Assembly (NCBI GenBank): GCA_002296965.1
Contig: DBIW01000031.1
Span: 1-64,000, forward strand
Reading direction: 5' to 3'
Length of the DNA stretch: 64,000 nucleotides
Origin: Treponema sp. UBA792
GTDB taxonomy: Bacteria > Spirochaetota > Spirochaetia > Treponematales > Treponemataceae
In this document: in pieces, positions 49,600-58,816 of the stretch
How the letters are laid out: each line of letters begins with the position of its first letter
Numbering within the stretch: position 1 is the first letter of the stretch
Made by a program: the position numbers and the translations under genes
The notes under the pieces: generated by a model
The model's database searches: none
What the model was told of the DNA's origin: nothing
What the model saw: only the letters and a program-made list of their open reading frames with translations

Positions 49600-51588
49600 A
49601 TGGATAAAAATAAAAAGTGGAGCACAAAACTGAATTTAATCCTTGAATTTGACGTAGCCGCGTTCTGTATCTTTGTCATACTTTTTTTCTTCTATTACAG
49701 ACGCCAGAATATGGCGATTTTTCAGAATCATATTTTCATCACTATGATGTGGTTCGCCGCAGCGACGACGGTTTTTGATTTTGTGGCCGCGGTATTCACC
49801 CAGACAGGAATGACGGTTCCGATTCCTCTTGCCTGGACCGTAAACTGTCTGTTCTACACATCGCTGAATTCACTGTATCTGATTTACATGCTGTACACTG
49901 CGAGCTATACAGGTTTTCTGGATTCAATGGACAGCCGTCAGGTCAGGATATTCAAGGTCGCGGTGTCGGTTCCTTTCGCCGCCGTGATTCTGATTATATG
50001 GCTCAGTCCGTTCACCGCGCCGTGGCATACGCTCGCATTCTCGATTGACTCAGCCGGTCAGTATCACCGCGGAACTCTCTGGTTCTACGTCCTTTATGCG
50101 ATAGCATCCTGCTACCTGATTTTTTCCATGCTTCTTCTTGTGATTTTCAGGAAAAAGCTTTCTCCCGGAAAAATTCTTCTTGTGTCATTCTATGTGATTT
50201 TCATTGTGATTGCGATTCTGATTCAGCTGTTCTGGCCGCGGTGTCTTGTCCAGTGTTTCGGCGTGTCGCTCGCGTCGCTGGTGTTCTCATTCTATCTCCA
50301 GAAACCGGAGGAGGTTCTTGACTGCATCACCGGCCTCTTCAATCAGACGGCCTTCATAAGGATGGGCTCAAAATATTTCAAGAGCAGAATTCCGTTCCAT
50401 TGCATAAGCCTGATACTTGACGACACGGTTTTTCTGGCGAACAGTTTCGGAATAAACAGCCTGAACGCCTTTCTGAGGGAGGTGGGGGCATATCTTAGCC
50501 GCTCGTTCAGACATTCGACGCTTTATTATCTCGGACAGGGACGTTTCTGCGTCACGTGCCGGAACGCCGACATACGTGAGATGGAGCGCATAATCTTTGA
50601 GCTGCGCGCGCGTTTTGAGCAGCCGTGGTCGTTCGACACGATAGAGCTGAAGCTTTACTCAAGGATGTGCGTGATTGAGTGTCCAAAGGATGTGTCATCC
50701 GCGGAGGATGTGCTTGACATAATATCGCTTATATCGGACGACAGCCGCTACAAGCAGGAGCTGATTTATGCGCGCGACATAGATGTAAGCCTGCGCCGCC
50801 GGAACATATACATTGAGCATTCGCTCCGCCGCGCGTTCTCCGAACAGAGATTTGATGTCTATTATCAGCCGCTTTATTCCACGCGCGAGAAACGGCTTAT
50901 AGGAGCAGAGGCGCTTGTCCGCCTGAAAAATGAGGATGGGGAATTCATATCGCCTGAGGAATTCATCCCGATTGCCGAGAGGACCGGCCTTATCCTGAAA
51001 ATCGGAAAGTATGTGTTCACCTCGGTGTGCCGCACGCTTTCGGAGATAGATCCTGAGGTTTACGGAATCAAGAAAATAGACATAAACCTGTCGGTGGCGC
51101 AGTGTATGCAGGATATTCTTGCGGATCAGATTCTTACCATAAGAAGCATATACCAGGTTCCGTCCTCTATAATCAACATGGAGATTACGGAGACTGCCGC
51201 GGCGCATACTCCGGACGTACTGCTTCGTAATATGCAGAATCTTTCTGATGCCGGAATAGAGCTTTCTCTGGACGACTACGGCTCCGGATATTCAAACATG
51301 AACTATATGCTCAGCCTTCCGTTCAGGATGATAAAGATCGACAAGGGAATTGTATGGCGCGCGTTTGAGGAGCAGCGCTCACGCACCGCGCTCACATATA
51401 CGGTCGCAATGATAAACGCTCTTGGAATGACAGTCCTTGCGGAGGGTGTCGAGACAAAGGAACAGTCCGACTGGCTTACGGCGGTCGGCTGCGATTATCT
51501 CCAGGGATTCTATTTTTCAAAACCTCTTCCGAAAGATGAATTCCTGGAGCTTATGCTTCACTCAAATTCAGGAACCGAGCAGGCCTGA
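49600..51588 (+). CDS. Membrane protein with degenerate GGDEF and intact EAL domain (cyclic-di-GMP phosphodiesterase)
   Basis: About 662 aa. Some seven membrane helices fill residues 15-220. A GGDEF-like domain follows whose active site reads GQGRF, so it is not a cyclase. The EAL domain keeps GAEALVRL, ITETAAAH, DDYGSGYSN, KIDKGIV and LAEGVETKEQ, which are the metal and catalytic residues. It should therefore cleave cyclic-di-GMP. The start is uncertain. The ATG at 49600 has no ribosome site, and a good promoter (TTGCAA, 17 bases, TATCAT at 49596-49601) overlaps it. A start further downstream, such as CTG at 49630 behind GGAG, is possible. Confidence 0.85.
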   Translation: MDKNKKWSTKLNLILEFDVAAFCIFVILFFFYYRRQNMAIFQNHIFITMMWFAAATTVFDFVAAVFTQTGMTVPIPLAWTVNCLFYTSLNSLYLIYMLYTASYTGFLDSMDSRQVRIFKVAVSVPFAAVILIIWLSPFTAPWHTLAFSIDSAGQYHRGTLWFYVLYAIASCYLIFSMLLLVIFRKKLSPGKILLVSFYVIFIVIAILIQLFWPRCLVQCFGVSLASLVFSFYLQKPEEVLDCITGLFNQTAFIRMGSKYFKSRIPFHCISLILDDTVFLANSFGINSLNAFLREVGAYLSRSFRHSTLYYLGQGRFCVTCRNADIREMERIIFELRARFEQPWSFDTIELKLYSRMCVIECPKDVSSAEDVLDIISLISDDSRYKQELIYARDIDVSLRRRNIYIEHSLRRAFSEQRFDVYYQPLYSTREKRLIGAEALVRLKNEDGEFISPEEFIPIAERTGLILKIGKYVFTSVCRTLSEIDPEVYGIKKIDINLSVAQCMQDILADQILTIRSIYQVPSSIINMEITETAAAHTPDVLLRNMQNLSDAGIELSLDDYGSGYSNMNYMLSLPFRMIKIDKGIVWRAFEEQRSRTALTYTVAMINALGMTVLAEGVETKEQSDWLTAVGCDYLQGFYFSKPLPKDEFLELMLHSNSGTEQA

Positions 51589-51608
51589 CGGAATTTTCCG
51601 TTCTCCGC

Positions 51609-51812
51609 TCATTCCGTCGCGCTGTATCCGGCCTCTTTGACCGCGGCGGCCAGCGTGCTGAAGGGAACGTCCTCCGTCATGCTGACTGTCGCTGTTCTCT
51701 TTTCGTGGCTGGCGGATGCTCCGGTGACTCCCGGAATCTTCTCAAGCGCGGCTTTTACATGCGCCTCGCAGTGTCCGCACATCATTCCCTCTACTTTGAT
51801 TGTCTTTTCCAT
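51609..51812 (-). CDS. Possible separate CopZ-like copper chaperone from an internal start in copA
   Basis: In the same frame as copA, an ATG at 51812 lies 9 bases after GAGGAG (complement of 51822-51827). It would yield a 67-aa protein that is a complete HMA domain with the Cu-binding CxxC in [10 protein letters not shown]. Free CopZ chaperones have this size and start. A programmed internal start that gives both fused and free CopZ is inferred from the ribosome site alone. Confidence 0.4.
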   Translation of the reverse strand: MEKTIKVEGMMCGHCEAHVKAALEKIPGVTGASASHEKRTATVSMTEDVPFSTLAAAVKEAGYSATE

Positions 51813-54164
51813 GTCTTTTTTCTCCTCGGAGATTTTATCTCCTTCCGTTATAATTTTCTTCCCGGTTTTTCCAGATTCATCAGCTCTGCGGCCGGAAGTG
51901 TTCCTTTTCCTGATGTCAACAAAGTTCAGCCTGAGGGCGTTTGCCACGACGCAGAAGCTTGAGAGGCTCATTGCTGCCGCCCCGAACATCGGATTCATCT
52001 TCCAGCCGAACAGACCGATGAACGCACCGGCGGCAAGCGGAATTCCCGCCGCATTGTAGAAGAATGCCCAGAACAGGTTCTCCTTTATGTTGCGCAGAGT
52101 GGCGCGGCTCAGCCTGATCGCCGCCGGAACATCCGCAAGGCTGCTTTTCATAAGTACAACGTCCGCGGCGTCAAGGGCGATGTCCGTTCCCGCTCCGATC
52201 GCTATTCCGACATCCGCCCTTGTCAGGGACGGCGCGTCGTTTATACCGTCTCCTACCATCGCCACCTTGGAATGTTTCTGCAGGCCGCGGATTACATTTT
52301 CCTTTCCGTCAGGCAGAACCTCCGCGACAATCTCGTCAATTCCGGCCTGTCTTCCTATCGCCTCGGCGGTCCGCCTGTTGTCGCCGGTCAGCATGATTAC
52401 CTTTATTCCCATTCCGTGAAGCTCTCCGACCGCCTCGGCGCTGTCCTCCTTCAGGACATCGGCGGCTGCGATTATTCCGAGGAATTCTCCGCCTCTGGCG
52501 AACATCAGCGGTGTTTTTCCCTCCGATGCAAGGGTTTCCGCTCTTTCAGCCATTTCCTTCGGGATTTCCGCTTTTCCGGATATGAAATTCATGTTTCCGC
52601 CATATAGCATTTCAGTTCCGTCCCTGGCGTAAAGTCCGTTGCCCGGAGCCGCTGCGAATTCTGTCACCGTCCGCGCCTTCAGTCCGCGCACTGCGGCAAA
52701 TTCCGTGACGGCTCCGGCAAGAGGATGCTCGCTCATTGACTCAAGCGCGAATGCCGCCGAGACAAGGCTGTCCTCTCCGTCCAGCCGGGCCGGAATCACG
52801 TCCGTCACCTTAGGCTCGCCTTTTGTCAGTGTTCCGGTCTTGTCAAGGACCACAGTGCGGATCCTGCCGGTCTCCTCAAGGGACTCTGCCGTCTTGAAGA
52901 GAATTCCGTTTCTTGCGGCCTTTCCGTTTCCCACCATTATCGCCACCGGTGTGGCGAGTCCCAGCGCGCACGGACAGCTTATGACGAGAACTGAAATTCC
53001 CCTTGCAAGCGCGAATCCGAACGTCTGACCGAGGATGAGCCACGCCGCCGTCGTAAGGACTGCGGCTGCCATCACCGCCGGAACAAAAACACCCGAAACC
53101 TTGTCCGCGGTTCTTGCTATCGGAGCTTTCGATGCAGACGCGTCACCGACCATTCGTATAATCTGAGCAAGCGCCGTGTCCTCGCCGACTTTTTCGGCAC
53201 GGCATTTCAGGAATCCGGACAGATTGACTGTCGCCGCCGAGACACCGTCCCCCGGCTTTTTGTCTGACGGAATGCTTTCTCCGGTAAGCGCGGACTCGTC
53301 TACGGCGGATGATCCTTCCGTCACAGTTCCGTCCGCGGGAATTTTCTGCCCCGGCCGGACAATGAAGATGTCTCCGGGTCTTACGTCAGCCGCCGGAATT
53401 TCCGTCTCCTCTCCGTTCCTTATTATTACGGCGGTCTGCGGGGCAAGCTCCATAAGCCCGCGCAGCGCATCCGTCGTTTTTCCTTTTGACTTCGCTTCGA
53501 GCATTTTGCCGACCGTAATCAGCGTCAGAATCATCGCCGCCGTCTCAAAATAGAATCCGTGCATACACTCCATTACAAGGCCGTCATCACCGTTGAGCTG
53601 GGCTGATGTCATGACGAACAGTGAGTATACGCTGTATAAAAAGGAGGCGGCGGAGCCGAGGGCGACAAGCGTATCCATGTTCGGCGCGCGTCTTGCAAGT
53701 CCCCTGAATCCGTTTATGAAGAATTTCTGGTTTATAGCCATTACCGCCGACGCAAGGAGAAGCTGCGCAAGTCCCATCGCGATGTGGTTTCCCTCAAAGA
53801 ATTCCGGAAGAGGCCAGCCCCACATTGTGTGTCCCATCGAAAAATACATGAGGGCGGCAAGAAACACCGAGGACACGGCGAGTCTTGCCGCGAGAGCCGG
53901 AGTCTCCCTGTCCTCAAGCGCTGTCTTCTCCGCCTGTCCAGCCTGATTTTCAGGGGTTTTCCGTCCGGTTCCGGCAGAAGCTCCATAGCCGGCTTTTTCC
54001 ACGGCTGATATTATTTCTGAATCCGGGGCGTTTCCTTCCACTGTCATAGAATTTGTCAGAAGATTCACCTGACATGACGTCACGCCCGGGACTTTCCTTA
54101 CCGCTTTTTCGACATGGGAGCTGCACGCCGCGCAGCTCATGCCGGTGACTGAATATTTCCTCAT
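51609..54164 (-). CDS. copA: Copper-translocating P-type ATPase with N- and C-terminal heavy-metal domains
   Basis: 851 aa from the ATG at 54164; longer readings upstream lack a signal. The N-terminal HMA domain has [11 protein letters not shown]. The membrane CPC motif is in [12 protein letters not shown]. The phosphorylation site is [10 protein letters not shown], the actuator TGES and the hinge GDGINDAP. It exports Cu+ from the cytoplasm. Unusually, a second HMA domain, CopZ-like ([11 protein letters not shown]), is fused at the C-terminus after a charged linker and makes up the last 67 residues. It ends one convergent pair, 20 bases from the GGDEF-EAL gene. An operator-like palindrome overlaps its promoter. 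Confidence 0.94.
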   Translation of the reverse strand: MRKYSVTGMSCAACSSHVEKAVRKVPGVTSCQVNLLTNSMTVEGNAPDSEIISAVEKAGYGASAGTGRKTPENQAGQAEKTALEDRETPALAARLAVSSVFLAALMYFSMGHTMWGWPLPEFFEGNHIAMGLAQLLLASAVMAINQKFFINGFRGLARRAPNMDTLVALGSAASFLYSVYSLFVMTSAQLNGDDGLVMECMHGFYFETAAMILTLITVGKMLEAKSKGKTTDALRGLMELAPQTAVIIRNGEETEIPAADVRPGDIFIVRPGQKIPADGTVTEGSSAVDESALTGESIPSDKKPGDGVSAATVNLSGFLKCRAEKVGEDTALAQIIRMVGDASASKAPIARTADKVSGVFVPAVMAAAVLTTAAWLILGQTFGFALARGISVLVISCPCALGLATPVAIMVGNGKAARNGILFKTAESLEETGRIRTVVLDKTGTLTKGEPKVTDVIPARLDGEDSLVSAAFALESMSEHPLAGAVTEFAAVRGLKARTVTEFAAAPGNGLYARDGTEMLYGGNMNFISGKAEIPKEMAERAETLASEGKTPLMFARGGEFLGIIAAADVLKEDSAEAVGELHGMGIKVIMLTGDNRRTAEAIGRQAGIDEIVAEVLPDGKENVIRGLQKHSKVAMVGDGINDAPSLTRADVGIAIGAGTDIALDAADVVLMKSSLADVPAAIRLSRATLRNIKENLFWAFFYNAAGIPLAAGAFIGLFGWKMNPMFGAAAMSLSSFCVVANALRLNFVDIRKRNTSGRRADESGKTGKKIITEGDKISEEKKDMEKTIKVEGMMCGHCEAHVKAALEKIPGVTGASASHEKRTATVSMTEDVPFSTLAAAVKEAGYSATE

Positions 54165-54180
54165 ATTTGAGTTAGTCTCC

Positions 54181-54223
54181 TCTAATATGATTAGAATATA
54201 ATGAGAGAGGGAGCATTGTTCAA
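54181..54223 (-). promoter_or_regulatory. copA promoter with overlapping operator-like palindrome
   Basis: Minus strand -35 TTGAAC (54218-54223), 17-base spacer, -10 TATATT (54195-54200). Directly downstream, at the transcription start, is the palindrome TCTAATnnnATTAGA (54181-54195). Such placement suits a metal-responsive repressor. No regulator gene is adjacent. Confidence 0.55.
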
Positions 54224-54246
54224 CTGGAATTTTCCGTTTTTCCGTG

Positions 54247-55155
54247 TCACTTCGGACAGGAGATTCCGTTCTTCTCAAGGAACTTTTTCATTGAATTCAA
54301 GACCCGGCGCTTGTCCGCGGTCCACAGCGGCGCAATCAGAATCCGCTTGGGACCGTCGCCTGTAAGCCTGTGGACAACCGTTTCCTGCGGAAGAATTCTT
54401 ATGGCGTCCGCAAGGAGTCCGAAATATTCCTCCATTCCGAGGCAGCGGAATTCTCCGTTCCTGTATTCCCCGGCTAGCGCGGTTCCCTCAAGGACGTGCA
54501 GGACGGTGAATTTTATTCCGTCAGTTCCGGCTTCCGTGCAGAAATTCACCGTTTCCATCATGTTTTGTCTTTTCTCGCCCGGAAGCCCGAATATCACGTG
54601 CGTCACAATGTGAATTTCCGGAGCGGCGGCTCTGAGCCGGTTTACGGCGCAGAGATATTCACTGTCCGTAAAGCATCTGTTTATGCGCGCCGCTGTGTTT
54701 TCGTCGGATGTCTGTAGTCCAAGCTCCACGGATACGGAGGTTTTTCCGGAAAGCATGGCAAGACTTCTGACTATATCCGGGGAAAGGCAGTCAGGGCGTG
54801 TCGCGACCGTCACTCCGACAATATCATGCGATTCAGCCGCCTCGCGGTATTTTGCGTACAGATTTTCGGGATTGCCATAAGTCGAGGAGAAATTCTGAAA
54901 ATACGCCATGAATTTTCCGTTCCGGCATTTTTTGCGGACAAGATTTTTCGCCTGCTCGATCTGGGCGGCCACCGGAAGGTTCCTGTCCGCGGCGAAATCC
55001 CCTGAGCCGTTTCCGCTGCAGAACGTGCAGCCTCCGTAACCTTTTGTGCCGTCACGGTTGGGGCAGGTGCAGCCGGCATCTACTGAAAGTTTGTAGACCT
55101 TGCACCCGAATTTCTGTCTGTAGAATTCCGAGACGGTGTATAATCTGTCGGCCAT
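54247..55155 (-). CDS. Radical SAM protein, YhcC/TIGR01212 family
   Basis: A 302-aa protein. The cluster-binding segment is [18 protein letters not shown], with Cys spacing typical of the YhcC family rather than plain CxxxCxx[14 protein letters not shown] and VELGLQTS follow, as in Elp3-like radical SAM proteins. The exact reaction is unknown, possibly an RNA modification. It lies between the tRNA-Val terminator and the copA promoter. Confidence 0.85.
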   Translation of the reverse strand: MADRLYTVSEFYRQKFGCKVYKLSVDAGCTCPNRDGTKGYGGCTFCSGNGSGDFAADRNLPVAAQIEQAKNLVRKKCRNGKFMAYFQNFSSTYGNPENLYAKYREAAESHDIVGVTVATRPDCLSPDIVRSLAMLSGKTSVSVELGLQTSDENTAARINRCFTDSEYLCAVNRLRAAAPEIHIVTHVIFGLPGEKRQNMMETVNFCTEAGTDGIKFTVLHVLEGTALAGEYRNGEFRCLGMEEYFGLLADAIRILPQETVVHRLTGDGPKRILIAPLWTADKRRVLNSMKKFLEKNGISCPK

Positions 55156-55173
55156 GGTCGCTTCCGTTAAAAC

Positions 55174-55202
55174 AAAAAAGGCTGTCCGTCATGAACAGCC
55201 TT
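55174..55202 (-). terminator. Rho-independent terminator after tRNA-Val
   Basis: AAGGCTGT and ACAGCCTT arms give an 8-bp stem on the minus strand, followed by a U-rich run. It ends the tRNA-Val transcript just before the radical SAM gene. Confidence 0.75.
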
Positions 55203-55203
55203 C

Positions 55204-55277
55204 TGCGGAATAGTAGATTCGAACTACTGACCCCCACGATGTCAACGTGATGCTCTAACCAACTGAGCTAACCCCGC
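55204..55277 (-). tRNA. tRNA-Val (anticodon GAC)
   Basis: Class I cloverleaf on the minus strand, starting GCGGGGTTAGCTCAG. The anticodon loop is TTGACAT, anticodon GAC, with discriminator A. CCA is not encoded. It reads GUC and GUU. Confidence 0.95.
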
Positions 55278-55293
55278 ATATAATGTAACGATG

Positions 55294-55322
55294 ATATTAT
55301 CAGAATTGATGAAGCCTGTCAA
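55294..55322 (-). promoter_or_regulatory. Promoter of tRNA-Val
   Basis: Minus strand -35 TTGACA (55317-55322), 17-base spacer, -10 TAATAT (55294-55299), about 16 bases before the tRNA. Confidence 0.7.
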
Positions 55323-55339
55323 TAGCGGCGGCTACGGGA

Positions 55340-55368
55340 TTGTATTTTTTTTTCATAGTAAGTAGAAT
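55340..55368 (+). promoter_or_regulatory. Promoter of ilvE
   Basis: -35 TTGTAT (55340-55345), 17-base T-rich spacer, -10 TAGAAT (55363-55368). The leader of about 35 bases holds the GGAGG ribosome site. Confidence 0.55.
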
Positions 55369-55410
55369 GGGCGGCAGAACTGAATTTTACTGCTGTTTGG
55401 AGGCATATAT

Positions 55411-56436
55411 ATGGAAAAAGAGAATCTTGACTGGTCCAATCTGTCTTTCGGTTACATGAAGACACCCGCAAGGTTTGTGTCTGAATTCAAGGACGGAAAA
55501 TGGGATGAGGGTAAGCTCACCGGTGACGACAAAATCGTGATAAATGAATGCGCCGGAGTTCTTCAGTATGCGCAGACCTGCTTTGAGGGACTTAAAGCCT
55601 ACACCACGGAGGACGGACGTATCGTTACTTTCCGCCCTGACCTTAACGCCGCGCGCATGGAGAATTCCTGCCGCAGGCTTGAGATGCCTGTTTTTCCAAA
55701 AGAGAAATTCGTTCAGGCCGTCCTTGATACGGTAATGGCAAACGCATCGTTTGTTCCTCCTTACGGAACCGGAGCTACACTTTACGTGCGTCCGTATATG
55801 TTCGGTTCAAATGCCGTAATCGGAGTCAAGCCTGCCGACGAGTATCAGTTCAGGATTTTTGCAACGCCGGTGGGGCCTTATTTCAAGGGCGGAGCGAAGC
55901 CAATCAGCGTCAGGCTTTCGGATATGGACAGGGCCGCGCCCCACGGAACCGGAGACATAAAGGCCGGCTTGAATTATGCGATGAGCCTTCACAACATCGT
56001 GGATGCCCACAGGAACGGATTCGCCGAGAACATTTATCTTGATCCGGCTACGCACACTTATATAGAAGAGACCGGCGGCGCGAATATAATTTTCGTGACA
56101 AAAGACGGAAATCTTGTGACACCTAAATCGGACAGCATTCTTCCGTCCGTCACGCGCCGTTCAATCGTCCAGGTGGCAAAGGATTATCTGAACATAGATG
56201 TGGAGGAGCGCAGGATTGCGAAAGATGAGCTTGACTCATTCGCCGAATGTGGCCTCTGCGGAACTGCTGCGGTGATTTCTCCTGTAGGAAAAATCAGCGA
56301 CCACGGAAGGGAGATTGTCTATAACGGCGGAAAGGATGAGATGGGGCCTGTCATGAAGAAGGTGTATGACACGCTCACAGGAATTCAGATGGGACGTATC
56401 GCCGCTCCTGAGGGATGGATTTACGAGGTCAGATAA
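55411..56436 (+). CDS. ilvE: Branched-chain amino acid aminotransferase
   Basis: A 341-aa protein of the class IV, long (eukaryote-like) branched-chain type. Motifs: GLKAY, TLYVRPYMFG, the cofactor lysine in GDIKAGLNYA, and YIEETGGANIIFV with CGTAAVISPVG binding the phosphate. It transfers the amino group between glutamate and the keto acids of leucine, isoleucine and valine. Single-gene unit with a clear GGAGG site, promoter and terminator. Confidence 0.95.
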   Translation: MEKENLDWSNLSFGYMKTPARFVSEFKDGKWDEGKLTGDDKIVINECAGVLQYAQTCFEGLKAYTTEDGRIVTFRPDLNAARMENSCRRLEMPVFPKEKFVQAVLDTVMANASFVPPYGTGATLYVRPYMFGSNAVIGVKPADEYQFRIFATPVGPYFKGGAKPISVRLSDMDRAAPHGTGDIKAGLNYAMSLHNIVDAHRNGFAENIYLDPATHTYIEETGGANIIFVTKDGNLVTPKSDSILPSVTRRSIVQVAKDYLNIDVEERRIAKDELDSFAECGLCGTAAVISPVGKISDHGREIVYNGGKDEMGPVMKKVYDTLTGIQMGRIAAPEGWIYEVR

Positions 56437-56463
56437 TCTGGCATAACGCATTTGCATTCAGAC

Positions 56464-56498
56464 GGCCGCAGCCGGTTTTCCGGTCTGCGGCCTTTTTT
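56464..56498 (+). terminator. Rho-independent terminator after ilvE
   Basis: GGCCGCAGCCGG pairs with CCGGTCTGCGGCC over a short loop (one bulge), followed by TTTTTTG. Confidence 0.8.
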
Positions 56499-56574
56499 GT
56501 ATTTCCGGCGCATTTCCCGGAACATAAAAAATGCTTCGGGAAATGTGCCTTCCGCACGAATCTAGTTTCCGCTT

Positions 56575-57462
56575 TTATTGCGCTGAATGTTCCTGCGACT
56601 CAAGGTATTTGAAAATCTGGTCGATTTCGATTGAGAAGGAGATTATGTCGTTGAAGAGAATCAGGTTCTGAGATGCGTTGTCCGCGAATTCCTTGAGCTG
56701 CTCGATGTTGCGTTTTTTTACGGTCTGCAGGACGGAGTCGATGCTCTTGCGGTTTTGCTCAATAAGCTCAAGCATGTTCTGTGCGCACTGGGAATTCATG
56801 TCGGTGTCCGTGCTCATCTGAGAGACGATTTCCTTTGACTTGCCCGTTGAGTCCACAAGCGAGGCGAGAAGAAGTGAATTCTGCCTGCTCTGTTCCGAAA
56901 GCTGCTCAAGCTTGTCCTGAAGCGCGCCGACCATTTTCGTAATTTCATCCGAAGCCTTTTTCGTGTTTTCGGAAAGCTTCTTGACCTCGTTCGCAATGAT
57001 TCTGAATCCCACGCCCGCGCTTCCGGCATGAGCTGCCTCAATCGACGCGTTGAACGAGAGTAGGTTTGTCCGCTCTGAAATCTCTGAGATGTCGTCCATG
57101 TGCTTCATGATTTTTTTGATCTGCTCGCCGAAGTTGTCGATGCTTGACTTGAGGCTGTTGTTGTTCCTGGAGACCTTGTCAACGTCCTGGCTGAAATTCT
57201 CGAACGCCTTGAAAATCTGTCCGTTGCCTTCCGCATTCCGCTTGAAGTTCTCAATCAGTTCGCCCGCATTTTCGGAAAGCTTCTCTCCCGAATCAGAAAG
57301 CTCCCTGAGCGCGGTGTTCTCCTCGTTGTCCGCCCCGGAGCCGTTCTGCATCCTGTCTATGTACTCCTGCGCCCCGGAATTTCCCGCTGCGTTTTTCGCG
57401 CAGCAGTCCATTAGGATTTTCGCAAGTTCCTTTCCGCCGTTTATCGCTGTCATTCTGTCCAT
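56575..57462 (-). CDS. Soluble methyl-accepting chemotaxis-type signalling protein
   Basis: A 295-aa protein without signal peptide or membrane segment. Residues ~70-240 are a long coiled coil with the receptor hairpin tip [26 protein letters not shown], which in standard chemoreceptors contacts CheA and CheW. Several core residues are conserved but the tip is somewhat diverged (SFNAS for ALNAA). Cys pair MDCCAKN lies near the N-terminus. It starts one base after the FIST gene, so the FIST protein is the likely sensor and this the output, in the cytoplasm. Confidence 0.85.
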   Translation of the reverse strand: MDRMTAINGGKELAKILMDCCAKNAAGNSGAQEYIDRMQNGSGADNEENTALRELSDSGEKLSENAGELIENFKRNAEGNGQIFKAFENFSQDVDKVSRNNNSLKSSIDNFGEQIKKIMKHMDDISEISERTNLLSFNASIEAAHAGSAGVGFRIIANEVKKLSENTKKASDEITKMVGALQDKLEQLSEQSRQNSLLLASLVDSTGKSKEIVSQMSTDTDMNSQCAQNMLELIEQNRKSIDSVLQTVKKRNIEQLKEFADNASQNLILFNDIISFSIEIDQIFKYLESQEHSAQ

Positions 57463-57463
57463 G

Positions 57464-58603
57464 TCATTCTCCGATTATGATGCTGACCAAAGTCTGGTTT
57501 GAATTTATCCGTCCGATCTGCTCTCCGTAGCTTGAGAATCCCGCGAAGTCAAGTCCGTGCGATCCGTAGAGCCTGCAAATCTTGTCGCAGATTCCCTGCT
57601 GCTGGAAGATTATCGTGCGCAGGATGCAGTTTATGAGAATTATGCAGCCCGGATGCGGAATTTCCCTGAGTGCGGAATTCAGCGATTCCTCGATTTTTTC
57701 TTTTATCGGAACAAGCTCCATCAGCTCGACTGTTGAATTTGCAAGGACGCGCGAGTACATGTTTATCGTTCCGTCCGGATTGAAGCACGCGATTGACGAG
57801 ATGAAAGTGTGTCCGCCGAAAACTCTTCCGAACGGATTTGTGAGAGCCGCAGAATCTGCCTTGGATTCGGGAATTCCTAGAAGTTCCGCATAACGTCTGC
57901 GCGGATTCATTCCGTCGAGTGAAATTATTTTTCTTATGTAAGTGTCCGCCTGAGTGATTTTTGTGCGCTTTCCCGACGGCTTGAAAATGTTTTCCTTCTG
58001 GATGAAGAACGGAAGCGGAGTCTTCACAAAAAGAATGGCGGCTCCGTCAGAAACGACTTTTCCGTTGCAGCTTACGAATGTCTTTTTGAATTTTAAATCG
58101 TCTCCGGCTGAACCGCCTGCTATCATGAAGTCGTCGTTTTTTATGACCGCATAGAAAAATGAGAGGAGGGCTTCCTCCGCGTTGCAAAGTCCGTTCACGA
58201 AAGTTATGGCGAACGCGTTCCTGTGCGATGTGGGATCCGCGCATCTTATTCCGATTTTTGCCGCCGCATCCTCAAGCTCCTTTTTATGCACAATCGGAAA
58301 TTTGTCAACTCCGTCGAACACAACGCCCGAAAATTTTGTCCTGTCGCATGAGAGTGCGGTCAGAACTATCGAACGGCTCGTGAATCCCTGCTTTGAAATT
58401 TCACCTGAAGTTGTTGTTCCTATAACCTGCGCTCCGCTGAATTTCTCGTGCAGCAAGGTTGAAAGAATTTCAAAGTCATAGTCCGACGATGCGAAGAAAA
58501 GCACCGCGTTGTATCTTTCCGGCGGATTTTTCAGCTTCCTGACCAACTCCTGCGCAGCACTTTCCGCGTCTGCCTGCCCGCTGAAAACAATTTCCTGTTT
58601 CAT
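57464..58603 (-). CDS. FIST-domain sensory protein
   Basis: 379 aa from the ATG at 58603, preceded by GGAG; the TTG codon twelve bases upstream overlaps that site. FIST N domain (about 30-230) has [10 protein letters not shown] and [16 protein letters not shown] domain (about 235-370) has NPFGRVFGG and [13 protein letters not shown] domains are thought to bind small ligands such as amino acids and are often fused to or next to chemoreceptor or kinase modules. Here the partner is the soluble receptor gene one base downstream. Cytoplasmic by sequence. Confidence 0.9.
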   Translation of the reverse strand: MKQEIVFSGQADAESAAQELVRKLKNPPERYNAVLFFASSDYDFEILSTLLHEKFSGAQVIGTTTSGEISKQGFTSRSIVLTALSCDRTKFSGVVFDGVDKFPIVHKKELEDAAAKIGIRCADPTSHRNAFAITFVNGLCNAEEALLSFFYAVIKNDDFMIAGGSAGDDLKFKKTFVSCNGKVVSDGAAILFVKTPLPFFIQKENIFKPSGKRTKITQADTYIRKIISLDGMNPRRRYAELLGIPESKADSAALTNPFGRVFGGHTFISSIACFNPDGTINMYSRVLANSTVELMELVPIKEKIEESLNSALREIPHPGCIILINCILRTIIFQQQGICDKICRLYGSHGLDFAGFSSYGEQIGRINSNQTLVSIIIGE

Positions 58604-58636
58604 TATGCGCTCCAATATCTGATTTTAGGATACCCC

Positions 58637-58666
58637 ATTATAGCACTGTTCTTCTGATGCTGTAAA
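58637..58666 (-). promoter_or_regulatory. Promoter of the FIST-chemoreceptor operon
   Basis: Minus strand -35 TTTACA (58661-58666), 18-base spacer, extended -10 TGCTATAAT (hexamer 58637-58642). It leaves a leader of about 28 bases with the ribosome site. Confidence 0.55.
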
Positions 58667-58704
58667 TGCCGGGCGCGGGCGGAAGGATGCCCCGGCTGAA
58701 TATG

Positions 58705-58734
58705 TTGATTTTTTTTCCATATTAGTGTTAGACT
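58705..58734 (+). promoter_or_regulatory. Promoter of the Ugp-like operon
   Basis: -35 TTGATT (58705-58710), 18-base spacer, -10 TAGACT (58729-58734). Start near 58741. Confidence 0.45.
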
Positions 58735-58773
58735 TCCGCAATAAACGCAGTGATGAACACCACATCATTTTAA

Positions 58774-58790
58774 TTGCCGCAGGGCGGCAA
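58774..58790 (+). promoter_or_regulatory. Leader palindrome upstream of the Ugp-like operon
   Basis: TTGCCGC and GCGGCAA are perfect 7-bp arms with a 3-base spacer (AGG). Lies about 30 bases downstream of the predicted start and before the GAGGA ribosome site. It could be a roadblock operator or an mRNA hairpin. Confidence 0.4.
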
Positions 58791-58816
58791 CGCGGATTCA
58801 TTCAATCGAGGACGAA

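Noticed and set aside
55278..55410. T-box or leader-peptide attenuator upstream of ilvE
   Set aside because: The leader is about 35 bases, with no specifier loop, no Leu/Ile/Val-rich peptide and no antiterminator.
56511..56545. CATTTCCCG/CGGGAAATG inverted repeat as a terminator of the chemoreceptor gene
   Set aside because: The arms pair, but the loop is 17 bases and no U-run follows on the minus strand. It is left unassigned.
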